From NCBI GenBank assembly GCA_018267475.1, contig JAFDYI010000014.1, positions 59,033-123,032 of the forward strand: a DNA stretch of 64,000 bases. Direction: 5' to 3'. The translations under genes and the position numbers were made by a program. Positions 17,214 to 25,327 of the stretch are shown here, piece by piece. Each line of letters opens with the position of its first letter. The stretch's first letter is position 1. A model generated the notes under the pieces. The model did no database searches. It was not told where the DNA came from and saw only the letters and a program-made list of their open reading frames with translations. The DNA comes from Bacteroidota bacterium. GTDB taxonomy: Bacteria; Bacteroidota; Bacteroidia; B-17B0; Aurantibacillaceae.

Positions 17214-17555
17214 CTTTTTTTTACGATGTTGCAAAAAAGCGATGATTTTAGCGAAATGTTAAATTTTGCTAATAGCATATTTAGATTTTCGTTGTTTTTT
17301 ATGTTTTTAATGCCGCTTACAGTAATAAACAAGAATTTTGCAATTTAATCGAATATACGCAATATCTATCTCGTTTAAAGTACAAATAATAAAGTATTCG
17401 AATAAAATTTTAACAGACGGTTAGGTCGTTTTATAATAGTTAACACCATTAGTTGTGTCGGCCAAGTCGGTGCTGCTGCCCTATGGGCAACCATGCGTTG
17501 AGTACGATGCTTCCATTGCTATAAGTTGTGCTCCAAAACTATATAAAGCGTTAGA
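17214..17555. other. Gene-free spacer with a GC-richer, repeat-like patch
   Basis: No convincing gene. Bases 17214-17440 are AT-rich. Bases 17448-17535 differ: they are GC-richer, begin with ATTAGTTGTGTCGGCC, contain the small inverted repeat GCCC-TAT-GGGC, and end before GCGTTAG at 17548. A patch beginning with the same ATTAGTTG followed by a GAC/CGG-rich stretch lies at 26272 beyond the restriction gene pair. It may be a dispersed element or recombination-site remnant; I cannot name it. Confidence 0.4.
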
Positions 17556-18686
17556 TTAATGTCTATTAGAAATTTTCAAAAAATGACGGAAGAGGAATGC
17601 TTTAGTTAAAGTATTATATATTTTTTTTATTTTAATTTCTGATTTGAAATTAAAATGACTATTAATGGGAGAGGCCATCATTTTATCAAAATCTTCTTGA
17701 GATAGTTCAAGTTTTTTTAAAATAAAATCCTTGTCATTCTTTAAAAGAGTTTCATCGATAATATCTGTTTCTAAAATTTTTAGAGCTTCTTTTTTTGTAA
17801 TTTGATTATTGCAAATTAAGGAAGATAAATGAGCTTTTCTAATATCTATATTAAACCTTTTTGGCAATATATAGCGCTGGTAAAAGCGGGTAAAAATTGA
17901 TTCGCCATGCTTAATAGGATATTCTTTCCAATTACATTCTTTCGTTAATATTTTTTTTGCTTCATCTCTATGGTAGCTCAAATAATTTAATAAAAATATG
18001 TTTTCAATTTTTTTTATATTGTAGTAGTAAAATTTTTTTATCAAAGTAAGCGTTGGTAATTTATGTAAAGAGGTATTGCTTCCAAATACTTTATAAATAT
18101 CAAGCATATTCATAGCATCTCCCTTGTTATGAATCCAACAATTCGGCATAATTCCTTCCGACACATAGTTATTTCCTGTTATAATGTGTTTAATGTTTAA
18201 ATCACTTGCTACCTTGTATAAAGCAGATAGATAGTAATGGTCTGTAGGGAACTCAATGTCGATAACCCCTGACTTTAAATAAGCAATTTGAAGTTCTTTG
18301 AACTGATCCCAATCTAAAGTGAATATTTTCAAATCAACATTTAACTTGGTTGTAATAGCAAGTATATTGTTAAATGAAATTTCTGTATTCCAACCAGTAT
18401 CAATGTGTACAGCTAACGGTTTTAAACCAAGTTCTACAGTTTTATACAACAAGAAAGAACTATCTAAGCCGCCACTAACGCCGACTATGCAATTATATTT
18501 TTGATTTATTAGTTTAAAAGTTCTTAATAGAATTTTTAATTCATTCGATTCTTTTAATATAATAGACCGCTTAGTTAAATAATCAGTACAGTAATTGCAA
18601 AAACCATCTTCATAAAACTGTATATCGGAAACGGTCGTGTCTAAAACGCATCTTTTACATTCCATGCGTTTATAACGTAAAACCAT
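17556..18686 (-). CDS. N-acetyl sugar amidotransferase (PseA/WbpG-like)
   Basis: An ATP-pyrophosphatase-type enzyme that amidates an acetamido sugar of surface polysaccharide, using ammonia from a partner glutaminase. The N-terminus carries zinc-finger-like cysteines (MECKRCVLDTTV and FCNYCTDYL). The PP-loop is GVSGGLDSSFLLYK. ITGNNYVSEGIMPNCWIH is another family signature. Start at 18686 or 18665; either keeps the cysteines. It is an orphan: no HisH/HisF-like partners or other polysaccharide genes are nearby. Its A/T-rich, Ile/Lys/Asn-rich coding differs from its neighbours, suggesting acquisition by transfer. It lies 64 bases behind bshB1 in the same direction. Confidence 0.86.
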   Translation of the reverse strand: MVLRYKRMECKRCVLDTTVSDIQFYEDGFCNYCTDYLTKRSIILKESNELKILLRTFKLINQKYNCIVGVSGGLDSSFLLYKTVELGLKPLAVHIDTGWNTEISFNNILAITTKLNVDLKIFTLDWDQFKELQIAYLKSGVIDIEFPTDHYYLSALYKVASDLNIKHIITGNNYVSEGIMPNCWIHNKGDAMNMLDIYKVFGSNTSLHKLPTLTLIKKFYYYNIKKIENIFLLNYLSYHRDEAKKILTKECNWKEYPIKHGESIFTRFYQRYILPKRFNIDIRKAHLSSLICNNQITKKEALKILETDIIDETLLKNDKDFILKKLELSQEDFDKMMASPINSHFNFKSEIKIKKIYNTLTKAFLFRHFLKISNRH

Positions 18687-18750
18687 ACTTCTTATTGTGC
18701 ACAGTAAATTGTTTAAGTTTCCACTCAAAAAATAATAAAAGAGTAGAAGG

Positions 18751-19452
18751 CTACGTCAGGTCAAATAAATTTGCCACTCCTATATAACGGTTGCTTATAA
18801 AACCTTCGGCATAGCGTGCGCCAATGCTTCGCCCCCATATACTCATTTTAGCAAAAACACTTTCCATAAACTCGGGGCTTGATATAGGAGTTTGAGGTTC
18901 TTTACTGGTTGTATTGTAAAATTGAGAGGCAAAAGCCATAATAGCTTCGCGTTTTTTTTCGGCAAAAGGGCTAACATCTACTACAAAGTGCGGGTGTTGG
19001 TATTGGTCTTGTATGTAATGATATACGGCTTGCGGGCGGTGTGCTTCTTGGCCGGTGTATAGTTTGGGCAAGCCGGAGTAAAAGCAAGCATCGGCTACTA
19101 GTTTGGCAGCGCGCCCGTGGTCGGGGTGGCGGTCGGTTGGGGCGTTGCAAAGTACTATTTGTGGTTTGCAATCGCGAATTACTTTTACAATTTCCTCTAC
19201 ACTTTCTTTTTTGTTTTCAAAAAAACAATCGGCAAGGGTAAGCTGTCTTCTAAAAGAGGCGCCTAATATCTTGGCCGACTGCATGGCTTCTTGTGTGCGC
19301 AGCGTGGGGTTTCCGCGTGTGCCCATTTCGCCCAATGTTAAGTCAAGCATAGCAAAGGTTTTTCCTAGGCTTGCCTGCTTTAGTAAGGTGCCCGAGCAGC
19401 TTAGTTCTACATCATCGGGATGTGCGCCTATGGCTAAAATATCAATGGGCAT
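18751..19452 (-). CDS. bshB1: Bacillithiol biosynthesis deacetylase BshB1
   Basis: A zinc-dependent LmbE/PIG-L-type deacetylase converting GlcNAc-malate to GlcN-malate, the second step of bacillithiol synthesis. The metal motif is AIGAHPDDVELSCSGTLLKQ, with further metal His in DRHPDHGRAAKLV. LGEMGTRGNPTLR is typical of BshB1. ISSPEFMESVFAKMSIWGRS near the C-terminus also fits. Length 233 is normal. Its start codon touches the stop codon of the peroxidase gene, so the two are translationally coupled and likely share a thiol-redox role. Confidence 0.92.
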   Translation of the reverse strand: MPIDILAIGAHPDDVELSCSGTLLKQASLGKTFAMLDLTLGEMGTRGNPTLRTQEAMQSAKILGASFRRQLTLADCFFENKKESVEEIVKVIRDCKPQIVLCNAPTDRHPDHGRAAKLVADACFYSGLPKLYTGQEAHRPQAVYHYIQDQYQHPHFVVDVSPFAEKKREAIMAFASQFYNTTSKEPQTPISSPEFMESVFAKMSIWGRSIGARYAEGFISNRYIGVANLFDLT

Positions 19453-19983
19453 TTATTTTGTTTTTCCTTCTATCCAGTTTGTAATTTCGGTGTCGTTGGG
19501 CTTAGTAGTAGAGCCTATGTGTTTTACAAAATGCCCGTTTTCATCAATCAGGTATTTATTAAAATTCCAACTTACTTTAGAGCTTGCTACGCCGTTCAGA
19601 TCTTTGTTTTTTAGCCATTTATATACAGGCGAAGTAGCAATTTCTATTTTTTCCATGAGGGGGAAGGTAACTCCGTAATTTTTGGTGCAAAACTCACGTA
19701 TTTCGCTGCTGTTGCCCGGTTCTTGCCCCATAAAATCATTGCAAGGAAAACCGATAATAACAAAGTGTTGGTTTTTGTATTGTTGATACAGTGCCTCCAA
19801 CTCTTTGTATTGATCTGTAAAGCCGCATTTGCTGGCGGTGTTTACTATCATTATTTTTTGTCCTTTCAAGGAGGCAAAATCAAAATCTTGCCCCTCTAGG
19901 GTTTTGGTTTTAAATTGATAAATGGTTTGGGCTTGTATAATCGTACTCATGGTTAAAATAATTAGGGTTAAAAGGGTTTTCAT
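19453..19983 (-). CDS. Exported glutathione peroxidase-family thiol peroxidase
   Basis: A 176-residue cysteine-type GPx. The peroxidatic Cys is in NTASKCGFTDQY, the second conserved Cys in FPCNDFMGQEPGN (with the catalytic Gln), and the Trp-Asn pair in VSWNFNKYL. It begins with a Sec signal peptide, MKTLLTLIILTMSTIIQAQ, so it probably works in the periplasm, using thioredoxin-like or low-molecular-weight thiol donors. I chose the start at 19983 because it gives this signal peptide; an upstream ATG at 20043 would overlap the sigma gene. It lies 11 bases after the ECF sigma gene and directly before bshB1. Confidence 0.9.
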   Translation of the reverse strand: MKTLLTLIILTMSTIIQAQTIYQFKTKTLEGQDFDFASLKGQKIMIVNTASKCGFTDQYKELEALYQQYKNQHFVIIGFPCNDFMGQEPGNSSEIREFCTKNYGVTFPLMEKIEIATSPVYKWLKNKDLNGVASSKVSWNFNKYLIDENGHFVKHIGSTTKPNDTEITNWIEGKTK

Positions 19984-19994
19984 GTGGCTGGTTT

Positions 19995-20645
19995 TTAAAG
20001 TAACTGTATTTGGTTCATTACACGCTCGGTAAAGGGGTTGCACAAAGTAAGGTTAAATTCAAAAAGTTGGACGGTGTTGTACGAAGATTTTAAATACGAT
20101 TGCAGCATCGCTTTCGCTCTGTTTAGGCGTACTTTTACGTTAGCTTCGCTAATTTGCAGCAGTTCGGCTGTTTCGGTGGTGTTGTATTCGCTTATTTCTC
20201 TTAATGAAAATACCATGCGGTACTCTTCGGGTATTTTGCTTAGCGCTTCTTCTATGATGCGGCGCAACTCGTTATTATTTATTTGTTGGCTCACGTTGTT
20301 GCTTGCGTGCCCCATCATTTCGCTTTCAGGCACATGCTCTTGAGAAACTTCATTTTTTCGGCTTGTTTTTTCTCTTTTTCGGTAGCAGTTATTAAGCATG
20401 ATGCGGGTAATCCATGTTTTGAAGTTAGAGCGCTGTTCAAACTGATGCAGGTTTTTATAGGCGTCTATGTACGTATCTTGCATGAGGTCTTGGGTGTCGT
20501 CGTGATCGTAATTGTAACTCCGCCCTATTTTGTATAAATAGGGGTTAAATCGCCTTATGATAATTTCATAAAACGATTTTTCCCCGCTTAGTATTCTATT
20601 GATTATTTCTTGGTCTGTTATTTTTTCAAAATTTTTGATAGTCAT
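19995..20645 (-). CDS. ECF-family RNA polymerase sigma factor
   Basis: A 216-residue sigma-70 ECF protein. Region 2 spans about residues 20-95 (FYEIIIRRFNPYLYKIGRSY, HDDTQDLMQDTYIDAYKNL, FKTWITRIMLNNCYRKREK). Region 4 spans about 130-185 (KIPEEYRMVFSLREISEYNT, then ANVKVRLNRAKAMLQSYL). A C-terminal tail of about 30 residues contains LTLCNPFTERVMNQI. No anti-sigma gene is adjacent; the peroxidase follows instead. The helical-protein gene ends 57 bases upstream with no visible terminator between. Its ECF-like promoter may therefore read into this gene, giving positive autoregulation. Confidence 0.93.
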   Translation of the reverse strand: MTIKNFEKITDQEIINRILSGEKSFYEIIIRRFNPYLYKIGRSYNYDHDDTQDLMQDTYIDAYKNLHQFEQRSNFKTWITRIMLNNCYRKREKTSRKNEVSQEHVPESEMMGHASNNVSQQINNNELRRIIEEALSKIPEEYRMVFSLREISEYNTTETAELLQISEANVKVRLNRAKAMLQSYLKSSYNTVQLFEFNLTLCNPFTERVMNQIQLL

Positions 20646-20702
20646 ATACGTTGTAAGTTTTTATGTTTTTTACAGCGCAATATACAAAATAGTTCAATAG
20701 TA

Positions 20703-21365
20703 TTATTTGAATTTTTCCGGAAATTGTTTTGCGATACCTTCTGTAAGTATGTCGGCTAAATGAACCATGTGATGCAAAGCTTCTTCAAACCCTCCAAAAG
20801 ATTGGGTGTAATCTCCTTTTAAAATGCTAACTGAGTATGCAATGGTGTGGGTAATGTGCATTTCTAAAGCACCTTGGGTGTCTTTTGCTGTCCAGTTTTT
20901 AGGATTAGCCGAAGCTAAAAAACTGCCTATGTCTTTAGCATTGGCATACCAATCTTTTACAGCTTTGTCTAAGGCTTCTTTGTTGTTTTCTTTAGCTGCT
21001 TTTAATACAGGAACAGCTAATTGTATGTGCTCGGTAAGTAGTTTTCCTAATTGGTCGCCTGCTGCCTGCCCGTAATAAGGAACAATGGCTGCTCCAATAT
21101 CTTTTTGGTTTTGTAATAACCTATTCAGTTTGGCAGACAATCCTTTTGGATCATTGTAGTAAGCATCTACTGTTATTAGTGTCCAGTACATGTGCGCGTT
21201 CCATAAATCTTTCATGGCAGCGTTTAGTTCCTGAACTTTAGGGTTTTTCATAAGTACGGCTACTTCTGTTGATGAATTATTTTTCATAGAAGCATGGTCG
21301 GCGTGCTGTGCGTTTGCGGTTACAGTTGCTGTAAATAGTGAAATTGCAATTATTGTTTTTTTCAT
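20703..21365 (-). CDS. Exported helical-bundle protein with conserved histidines, paralogue A
   Basis: A 220-residue exported protein (signal peptide MKKTIIAISLFTATVTANAQ) of unknown function. The mature chain is predicted all-helical with recurring His positions: LWNAHMYWT, LLTEHIQLAVPVL, MHITHTIAY and LHHMVHLADIL; together these could bind metal or heme in a four-helix bundle. LNRLLQNQKDIGAAIVPYYG is strongly conserved with the neighbouring paralogue. The N-terminus after cleavage is also His-rich (HADHASM). It shares an ECF-like promoter with paralogue B and sits just before the sigma gene. I have no proven function for this family. Confidence 0.75.
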   Translation of the reverse strand: MKKTIIAISLFTATVTANAQHADHASMKNNSSTEVAVLMKNPKVQELNAAMKDLWNAHMYWTLITVDAYYNDPKGLSAKLNRLLQNQKDIGAAIVPYYGQAAGDQLGKLLTEHIQLAVPVLKAAKENNKEALDKAVKDWYANAKDIGSFLASANPKNWTAKDTQGALEMHITHTIAYSVSILKGDYTQSFGGFEEALHHMVHLADILTEGIAKQFPEKFK

Positions 21366-21396
21366 TTTATTGGTTTTAAAAGGTTAGTATAGTAAT

Positions 21397-21422
21397 AGAG
21401 TAGCAGAATAAAAAAAGGTTAC
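21397..21422 (-). promoter_or_regulatory. ECF-type promoter candidate, paralogue A
   Basis: On the minus strand GTAACC (21422-21417) is followed after 12 bases by GCTACTCT (21404-21397). The same pair precedes paralogue B. This differs from TAnnTTTG promoters, and the leader would be about 25 bases. Confidence 0.55.
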
Positions 21423-21512
21423 AAAATATATTGTTGTTTCAAAATTTTATTAGGTAGGCGCGTTAATTTTGTTCTTTTAATACATCGCTCAAAATGATTT
21501 TAATGTAAAACA

Positions 21513-21548
21513 AAAAAGGAGCAACCTAAGAAGGTTGCCCCTTTTTAT
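21513..21548 (-). terminator. Terminator of helical paralogue B
   Basis: On the minus strand the stem GGGGCAACCT / AGGTTGCTCC is followed by TTTTTT. It lies 14 bases after the stop of paralogue B and before the promoter of paralogue A. Confidence 0.9.
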
Positions 21549-21561
21549 TTTATGGAAATAA

Positions 21562-22227
21562 TTAGTGAAAGCTATTAGGGAATTGTAGTGCAATACCTTG
21601 GCAAAGCATGTCAGACATGTTCATCATGTGCTCAAAGGCAACATCGTAGTCGGCAATAGCTTGACTGTAGTTTGCGTGTAGAAGATCCACGGCATAGGTC
21701 GTGGTTTGAGTAATATGCATCTGCATCATGCTTTCCATATTGCTTTTTGGCCAGTTATTGGGGTTTGCAGCAGATAAAAAATCAGCTATATTTTTTGCGT
21801 TAGCATTCCAGTTAGCCAAAGCAGTATTAAGTGCACTTGTATTCCCTTGTTTGGCAGCAGTAAGCACTGGTACAGCTAATTGAATGTGAACTGTTAGTAG
21901 ATGAGCTAAAGTATCACCGGCAGCATTTCCATAAAAAGGAACAATAGCGTTTCCTATAGCTGTTTGGTTTTGCAACAAACGGTTAAGACTAGCAGAGAGT
22001 GCCGCTGTATCGTTGTAAAACGCATCAACAGTTTCGTACGTGTACTGCATGTGGTCTGACCATAGCTTTCGCATAGAGTCGCTCAAGGCTACATAACTTG
22101 CTGTAGTAAGCGGGTTAGTGGCTGCTGGCGCGGGTGCAGGGGCCGGCGCGGGTTGTGATTTTTTGCATCCTTCTAAAGACACTAGTGCAATAGCTGCACC
22201 TACTAAGATTAACTTGATTTTTTTCAT
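21562..22227 (-). CDS. Helical-bundle lipoprotein, paralogue B
   Basis: A 221-residue paralogue of the neighbouring gene, but a lipoprotein: the signal ends in a lipobox, VSLEGCKKS, with Cys at residue 20, followed by an (Ala-Pro)n linker. The His pattern is kept: LWSDHMQYT, LLTVHIQLAVPVL, MHITQTTTY and FEHMMNMSDML; one His of paralogue A (MHITH) is Gln here. LNRLLQNQTAIGNAIVPFYG is the most conserved stretch. One copy soluble in the periplasm and one membrane-anchored suggests divided labour after duplication. Function unknown. It has its own ECF-like promoter and terminator. Confidence 0.75.
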   Translation of the reverse strand: MKKIKLILVGAAIALVSLEGCKKSQPAPAPAPAPAATNPLTTASYVALSDSMRKLWSDHMQYTYETVDAFYNDTAALSASLNRLLQNQTAIGNAIVPFYGNAAGDTLAHLLTVHIQLAVPVLTAAKQGNTSALNTALANWNANAKNIADFLSAANPNNWPKSNMESMMQMHITQTTTYAVDLLHANYSQAIADYDVAFEHMMNMSDMLCQGIALQFPNSFH

Positions 22228-22260
22228 TTTATTTATTTTTTAAAAGTTTAATACAGCATC

Positions 22261-22287
22261 AGAGTAACAGAGTAAATAAAAGGTTAC
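22261..22287 (-). promoter_or_regulatory. ECF-type promoter candidate, paralogue B
   Basis: On the minus strand GTAACC (22287-22282) is followed after 13 bases by GTTACTCT (22268-22261), matching the arrangement upstream of paralogue A. The start codon is about 35 bases downstream. Confidence 0.55.
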
Positions 22288-22340
22288 AAAAAAAATGATA
22301 AATTTTAATCAATAGCAGAATTGTAAGCCGAATTTAGTTT

Positions 22341-22348
22341 TAAATTTG
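22341..22348 (+). promoter_or_regulatory. -7 promoter element of the restriction-modification pair
   Basis: TAAATTTG, with a TTG at 22321-22323 separated by 17 bases as a -33 candidate. The ATG at 22375 follows 26 bases later. Confidence 0.55.
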
Positions 22349-22374
22349 GCAAATGCATAACGAAACACTTGATA

Positions 22375-25326
22375 ATGGCATCAAAAAAGGAAGCATATAA
22401 CAAAATAGAAAAGTTAGTAAAGCGTTTTGACGAGCAAAAAGAATTTTATAAAAAAGCCGATTACAACGAAACGCAAACCAGGCGCGACTTTATTGACCCT
22501 TTTTGGAAAGCACTTGGTTGGGATGTTGATAACGAAAATGGTTACGCAGAGAGTTACAGAGAAGTGATTCACGAAGACCGCGTAAAGGTTGGCAACGCAA
22601 CAAAAGCGCCAGATTATTCTTTCCGTTTGGTTGGCGGAAAACGACTTTTCTTTTTGGAAGCCAAAAAACCAAGTGTTTTTATTAAAGATGAAGTTCAACC
22701 AGCTTATCAAGTAAGGCGTTACGGTTGGAGCGCCAAAATGCCCATTTCCGTAATTACCGATTTTGAAGAATTTGCCATTTACGATTGCACTACAAAACCA
22801 AAAGAAACCGACAAAGCAAGTAACGGACGAATTAAGTATATCACGTATCAAAATTACTTAAAGGAGTTTGATTTTATTTGGGAAACCTTTTCAAAAGAGT
22901 TTGTTCTTAAAGGCAGTTTTGACAAATACATTACAAGCGACAAAAACAAAAAAGGGACAACAACTGTTGATAACGAGTTTTTACAATCGCTTGATAAATG
23001 GCGTGTTGAACTTGCCTTAAACATTGCATTACGCAATAAACATATTAACGAAGATGAATTAAATTTTATCGTTCAGTACACCATCGACAGAATTATATTT
23101 TTAAGAATTGCAGAAGACAGAAGTGCAGAGCCTTATGGCGAATTGCTTAATTCAACAAAGTCGGGCGACTTTTATCAAAACTTGTTACGTAACTTTCATG
23201 TTGCCGACCAAAAATATAATTCGGGGCTTTTTGATTTCAAGAAAGATAAAATAAGCGACAAAATTTTCATTGATAACAAAGTTATCAAGAGTATAATTTC
23301 TGAACTCTACTACCCCGTTTGTCCTTACGAATTTTCGGTTTTATCGGTAGAGATTTTAGGGAGTGCTTACGAACAGTTTTTAGGGAAACAAATTACGCTT
23401 TCTAAAAATGGAAAAGCACAAATTGAAGAAAAACCCGAGGTGCGTAAAGCAGGCGGCGTTTATTACACGCCGCAATACATTGTGGAATACATTGTGAAAA
23501 ACACAATCGGGAAATTGATTGACGGAAAAACACCGAAAGAAGTAAGTAAACTAAAAATTGTGGATCCCGCCTGCGGCAGCGGCAGTTTTTTAATTGGGGC
23601 TTATCAGTTTTTACTGAATTGGCACAAGGATTTTTATACGCAAAATGGCAAAATTTCAAAAGGTAATAAAAGCAATCCTTTAACACCAACAGGCGAATTG
23701 ACCACAGCCGAGAAAAAACGTATTTTGCTGAATAATATTTATGGTGTGGACTTGGATAGCAATGCAGTGGAAGTAACCAAACTTTCTTTGTTGCTTAAAT
23801 GTATGGAGGGTGAAACCAAAGAAAGTATTGAAGCACAAACAAAACTTTTTCACGACCGTATTTTACCGACTTTGGACAATAACATAAAAAGCGGAAATTC
23901 TTTGATTGATTTGGATTATTACGATAACGAATTGGACTTTGGAGAAGAACGAAAAGTAAAACCTTTCTCTTGGCAAAAAGCGTTCCCAGAAGTGTTTAAA
24001 AGAGATGTGCCTATTGATGACCGTTTACTGTTTAAGAAGCAATATCAACGTGTAAAAAAATTACAAGACGATACCGATAAATTGATTTCAAAAACTGTAA
24101 GCGAGCCACAAGGAATATATCGTAAAAGCAATGGTGGTTTTGATGTTGTTATTGGAAATCCACCTTATGTAAAAGTTTCCGACAAGAAGATTTTTGATTA
24201 CTTCAATGAAAAATTTGTTCATCAGGATTATCAGCAAGATTTGTATTTGTTGTTTTTGGAGCAATACAAAATGCTTTTAGTAAAAGGTGGAAAACTAGGT
24301 GTGATTATTCCCAATACCTGGCTGCAAAGCATTAAGTTTCGGAACATCAGAAGTTACTTGATGAATAATTTTTATTGGGAAAAGATATTACATATTACAG
24401 ACAAAGTGTTTAAAGCTGTTGTGGATACGCATGTTCTTATTTTTGAGAAAAATGATTATATAAAAAATACTGAGTTAGAAATTGATATTTTAGACAAAGG
24501 CGAGATAAGCCCACTTCATACTATTAGTCAATACGATTTGCCACACAATGGTGATGTGATTAATGTTTTAGCAAATGATGGTGAAAATAATTTATTTGAG
24601 AAAATAAAAGGAAAATCAACATTTATAAAAGATGAATGTTTTTCAAATGTTGGCGTAAAACCATTTCAAGTTGGTAAAGGAAAACCTAAACAAACAAGAG
24701 AAATTGTAGATACAAAACCTTTTGTTGTAGAAAATGCACCAAAGCCAAAAGGTAAAAATTGGAAACCACTTTTGCGTGGAAGTTTGATGAACCGTTATGT
24801 GAATAATTGGAATAATAATAGCTGGATTGAATACGGAGAATGGTTAGCAGAACCTAGAAACATTGCGACTTTTGAAGCAGAAGAGAAAGTTATAGTTCGC
24901 CAAACAGGCGATAGAATAATTGCAACTTTAATTGGCAAAAACATTATTTGCAGAAATAACCTACACATTATTATTTCTAATGGATTAGACCACAAGTTTA
25001 TTCTTGGGGTTTTAAATTCAAAACTTACCGATTTTTATTACCAACAAATCAATCCTGAACGTGGTGAGGCTTTGGCTGAAGTGAAAAAGAACCACGTTGA
25101 GCAGTTACCCATTCCTAAAAATGTTACAAGCAAACAACAAAACGAAATCATCAAATTAGTTGAACAAATTTTGCAACTAAATAAAGAAAAACAAGAAGTC
25201 AAATTAGAAAGTATAATTGAGCAACTGCAAAGCAGAATTGACTACGCAGAAAATAAAATCAATGAATTGGTTTATCAACTTTATGAGCTAAGCGAAGAGG
25301 AAATAAAAATTGTGGAAAACGTATAA
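22375..25326 (+). CDS. Type IIG restriction-modification enzyme (Eco57I-like)
   Basis: A single-chain endonuclease-methyltransferase of 983 residues. The N-terminal nuclease has a PD-(D/E)xK core: Asp80 in KAPDYSF and Glu95-x-Lys97 in FFLEAKKPS. A helical linker precedes the N6-adenine methyltransferase domain, with SAM motif DPACGSGSFLIGA (Asp397) and catalytic NPPY (Asn595). The C-terminal third is a TaqI-like target-recognition region (MNRYVNNWNNNSWIEYGEWL through the coiled-coil near residues 920-970). Such enzymes methylate host DNA and cut foreign DNA. I start at ATG 22375; a TTG two codons earlier is unlikely. A DUF4238 gene follows after one base. Confidence 0.9.
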   Translation: MASKKEAYNKIEKLVKRFDEQKEFYKKADYNETQTRRDFIDPFWKALGWDVDNENGYAESYREVIHEDRVKVGNATKAPDYSFRLVGGKRLFFLEAKKPSVFIKDEVQPAYQVRRYGWSAKMPISVITDFEEFAIYDCTTKPKETDKASNGRIKYITYQNYLKEFDFIWETFSKEFVLKGSFDKYITSDKNKKGTTTVDNEFLQSLDKWRVELALNIALRNKHINEDELNFIVQYTIDRIIFLRIAEDRSAEPYGELLNSTKSGDFYQNLLRNFHVADQKYNSGLFDFKKDKISDKIFIDNKVIKSIISELYYPVCPYEFSVLSVEILGSAYEQFLGKQITLSKNGKAQIEEKPEVRKAGGVYYTPQYIVEYIVKNTIGKLIDGKTPKEVSKLKIVDPACGSGSFLIGAYQFLLNWHKDFYTQNGKISKGNKSNPLTPTGELTTAEKKRILLNNIYGVDLDSNAVEVTKLSLLLKCMEGETKESIEAQTKLFHDRILPTLDNNIKSGNSLIDLDYYDNELDFGEERKVKPFSWQKAFPEVFKRDVPIDDRLLFKKQYQRVKKLQDDTDKLISKTVSEPQGIYRKSNGGFDVVIGNPPYVKVSDKKIFDYFNEKFVHQDYQQDLYLLFLEQYKMLLVKGGKLGVIIPNTWLQSIKFRNIRSYLMNNFYWEKILHITDKVFKAVVDTHVLIFEKNDYIKNTELEIDILDKGEISPLHTISQYDLPHNGDVINVLANDGENNLFEKIKGKSTFIKDECFSNVGVKPFQVGKGKPKQTREIVDTKPFVVENAPKPKGKNWKPLLRGSLMNRYVNNWNNNSWIEYGEWLAEPRNIATFEAEEKVIVRQTGDRIIATLIGKNIICRNNLHIIISNGLDHKFILGVLNSKLTDFYYQQINPERGEALAEVKKNHVEQLPIPKNVTSKQQNEIIKLVEQILQLNKEKQEVKLESIIEQLQSRIDYAENKINELVYQLYELSEEEIKIVENV

Positions 25327-25327
25327 A

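Noticed and set aside
22414..22851. Open frame of 145 codons on the minus strand inside the restriction gene
   Set aside because: It lies wholly within conserved nuclease-domain coding sequence and has no family features or promoter.
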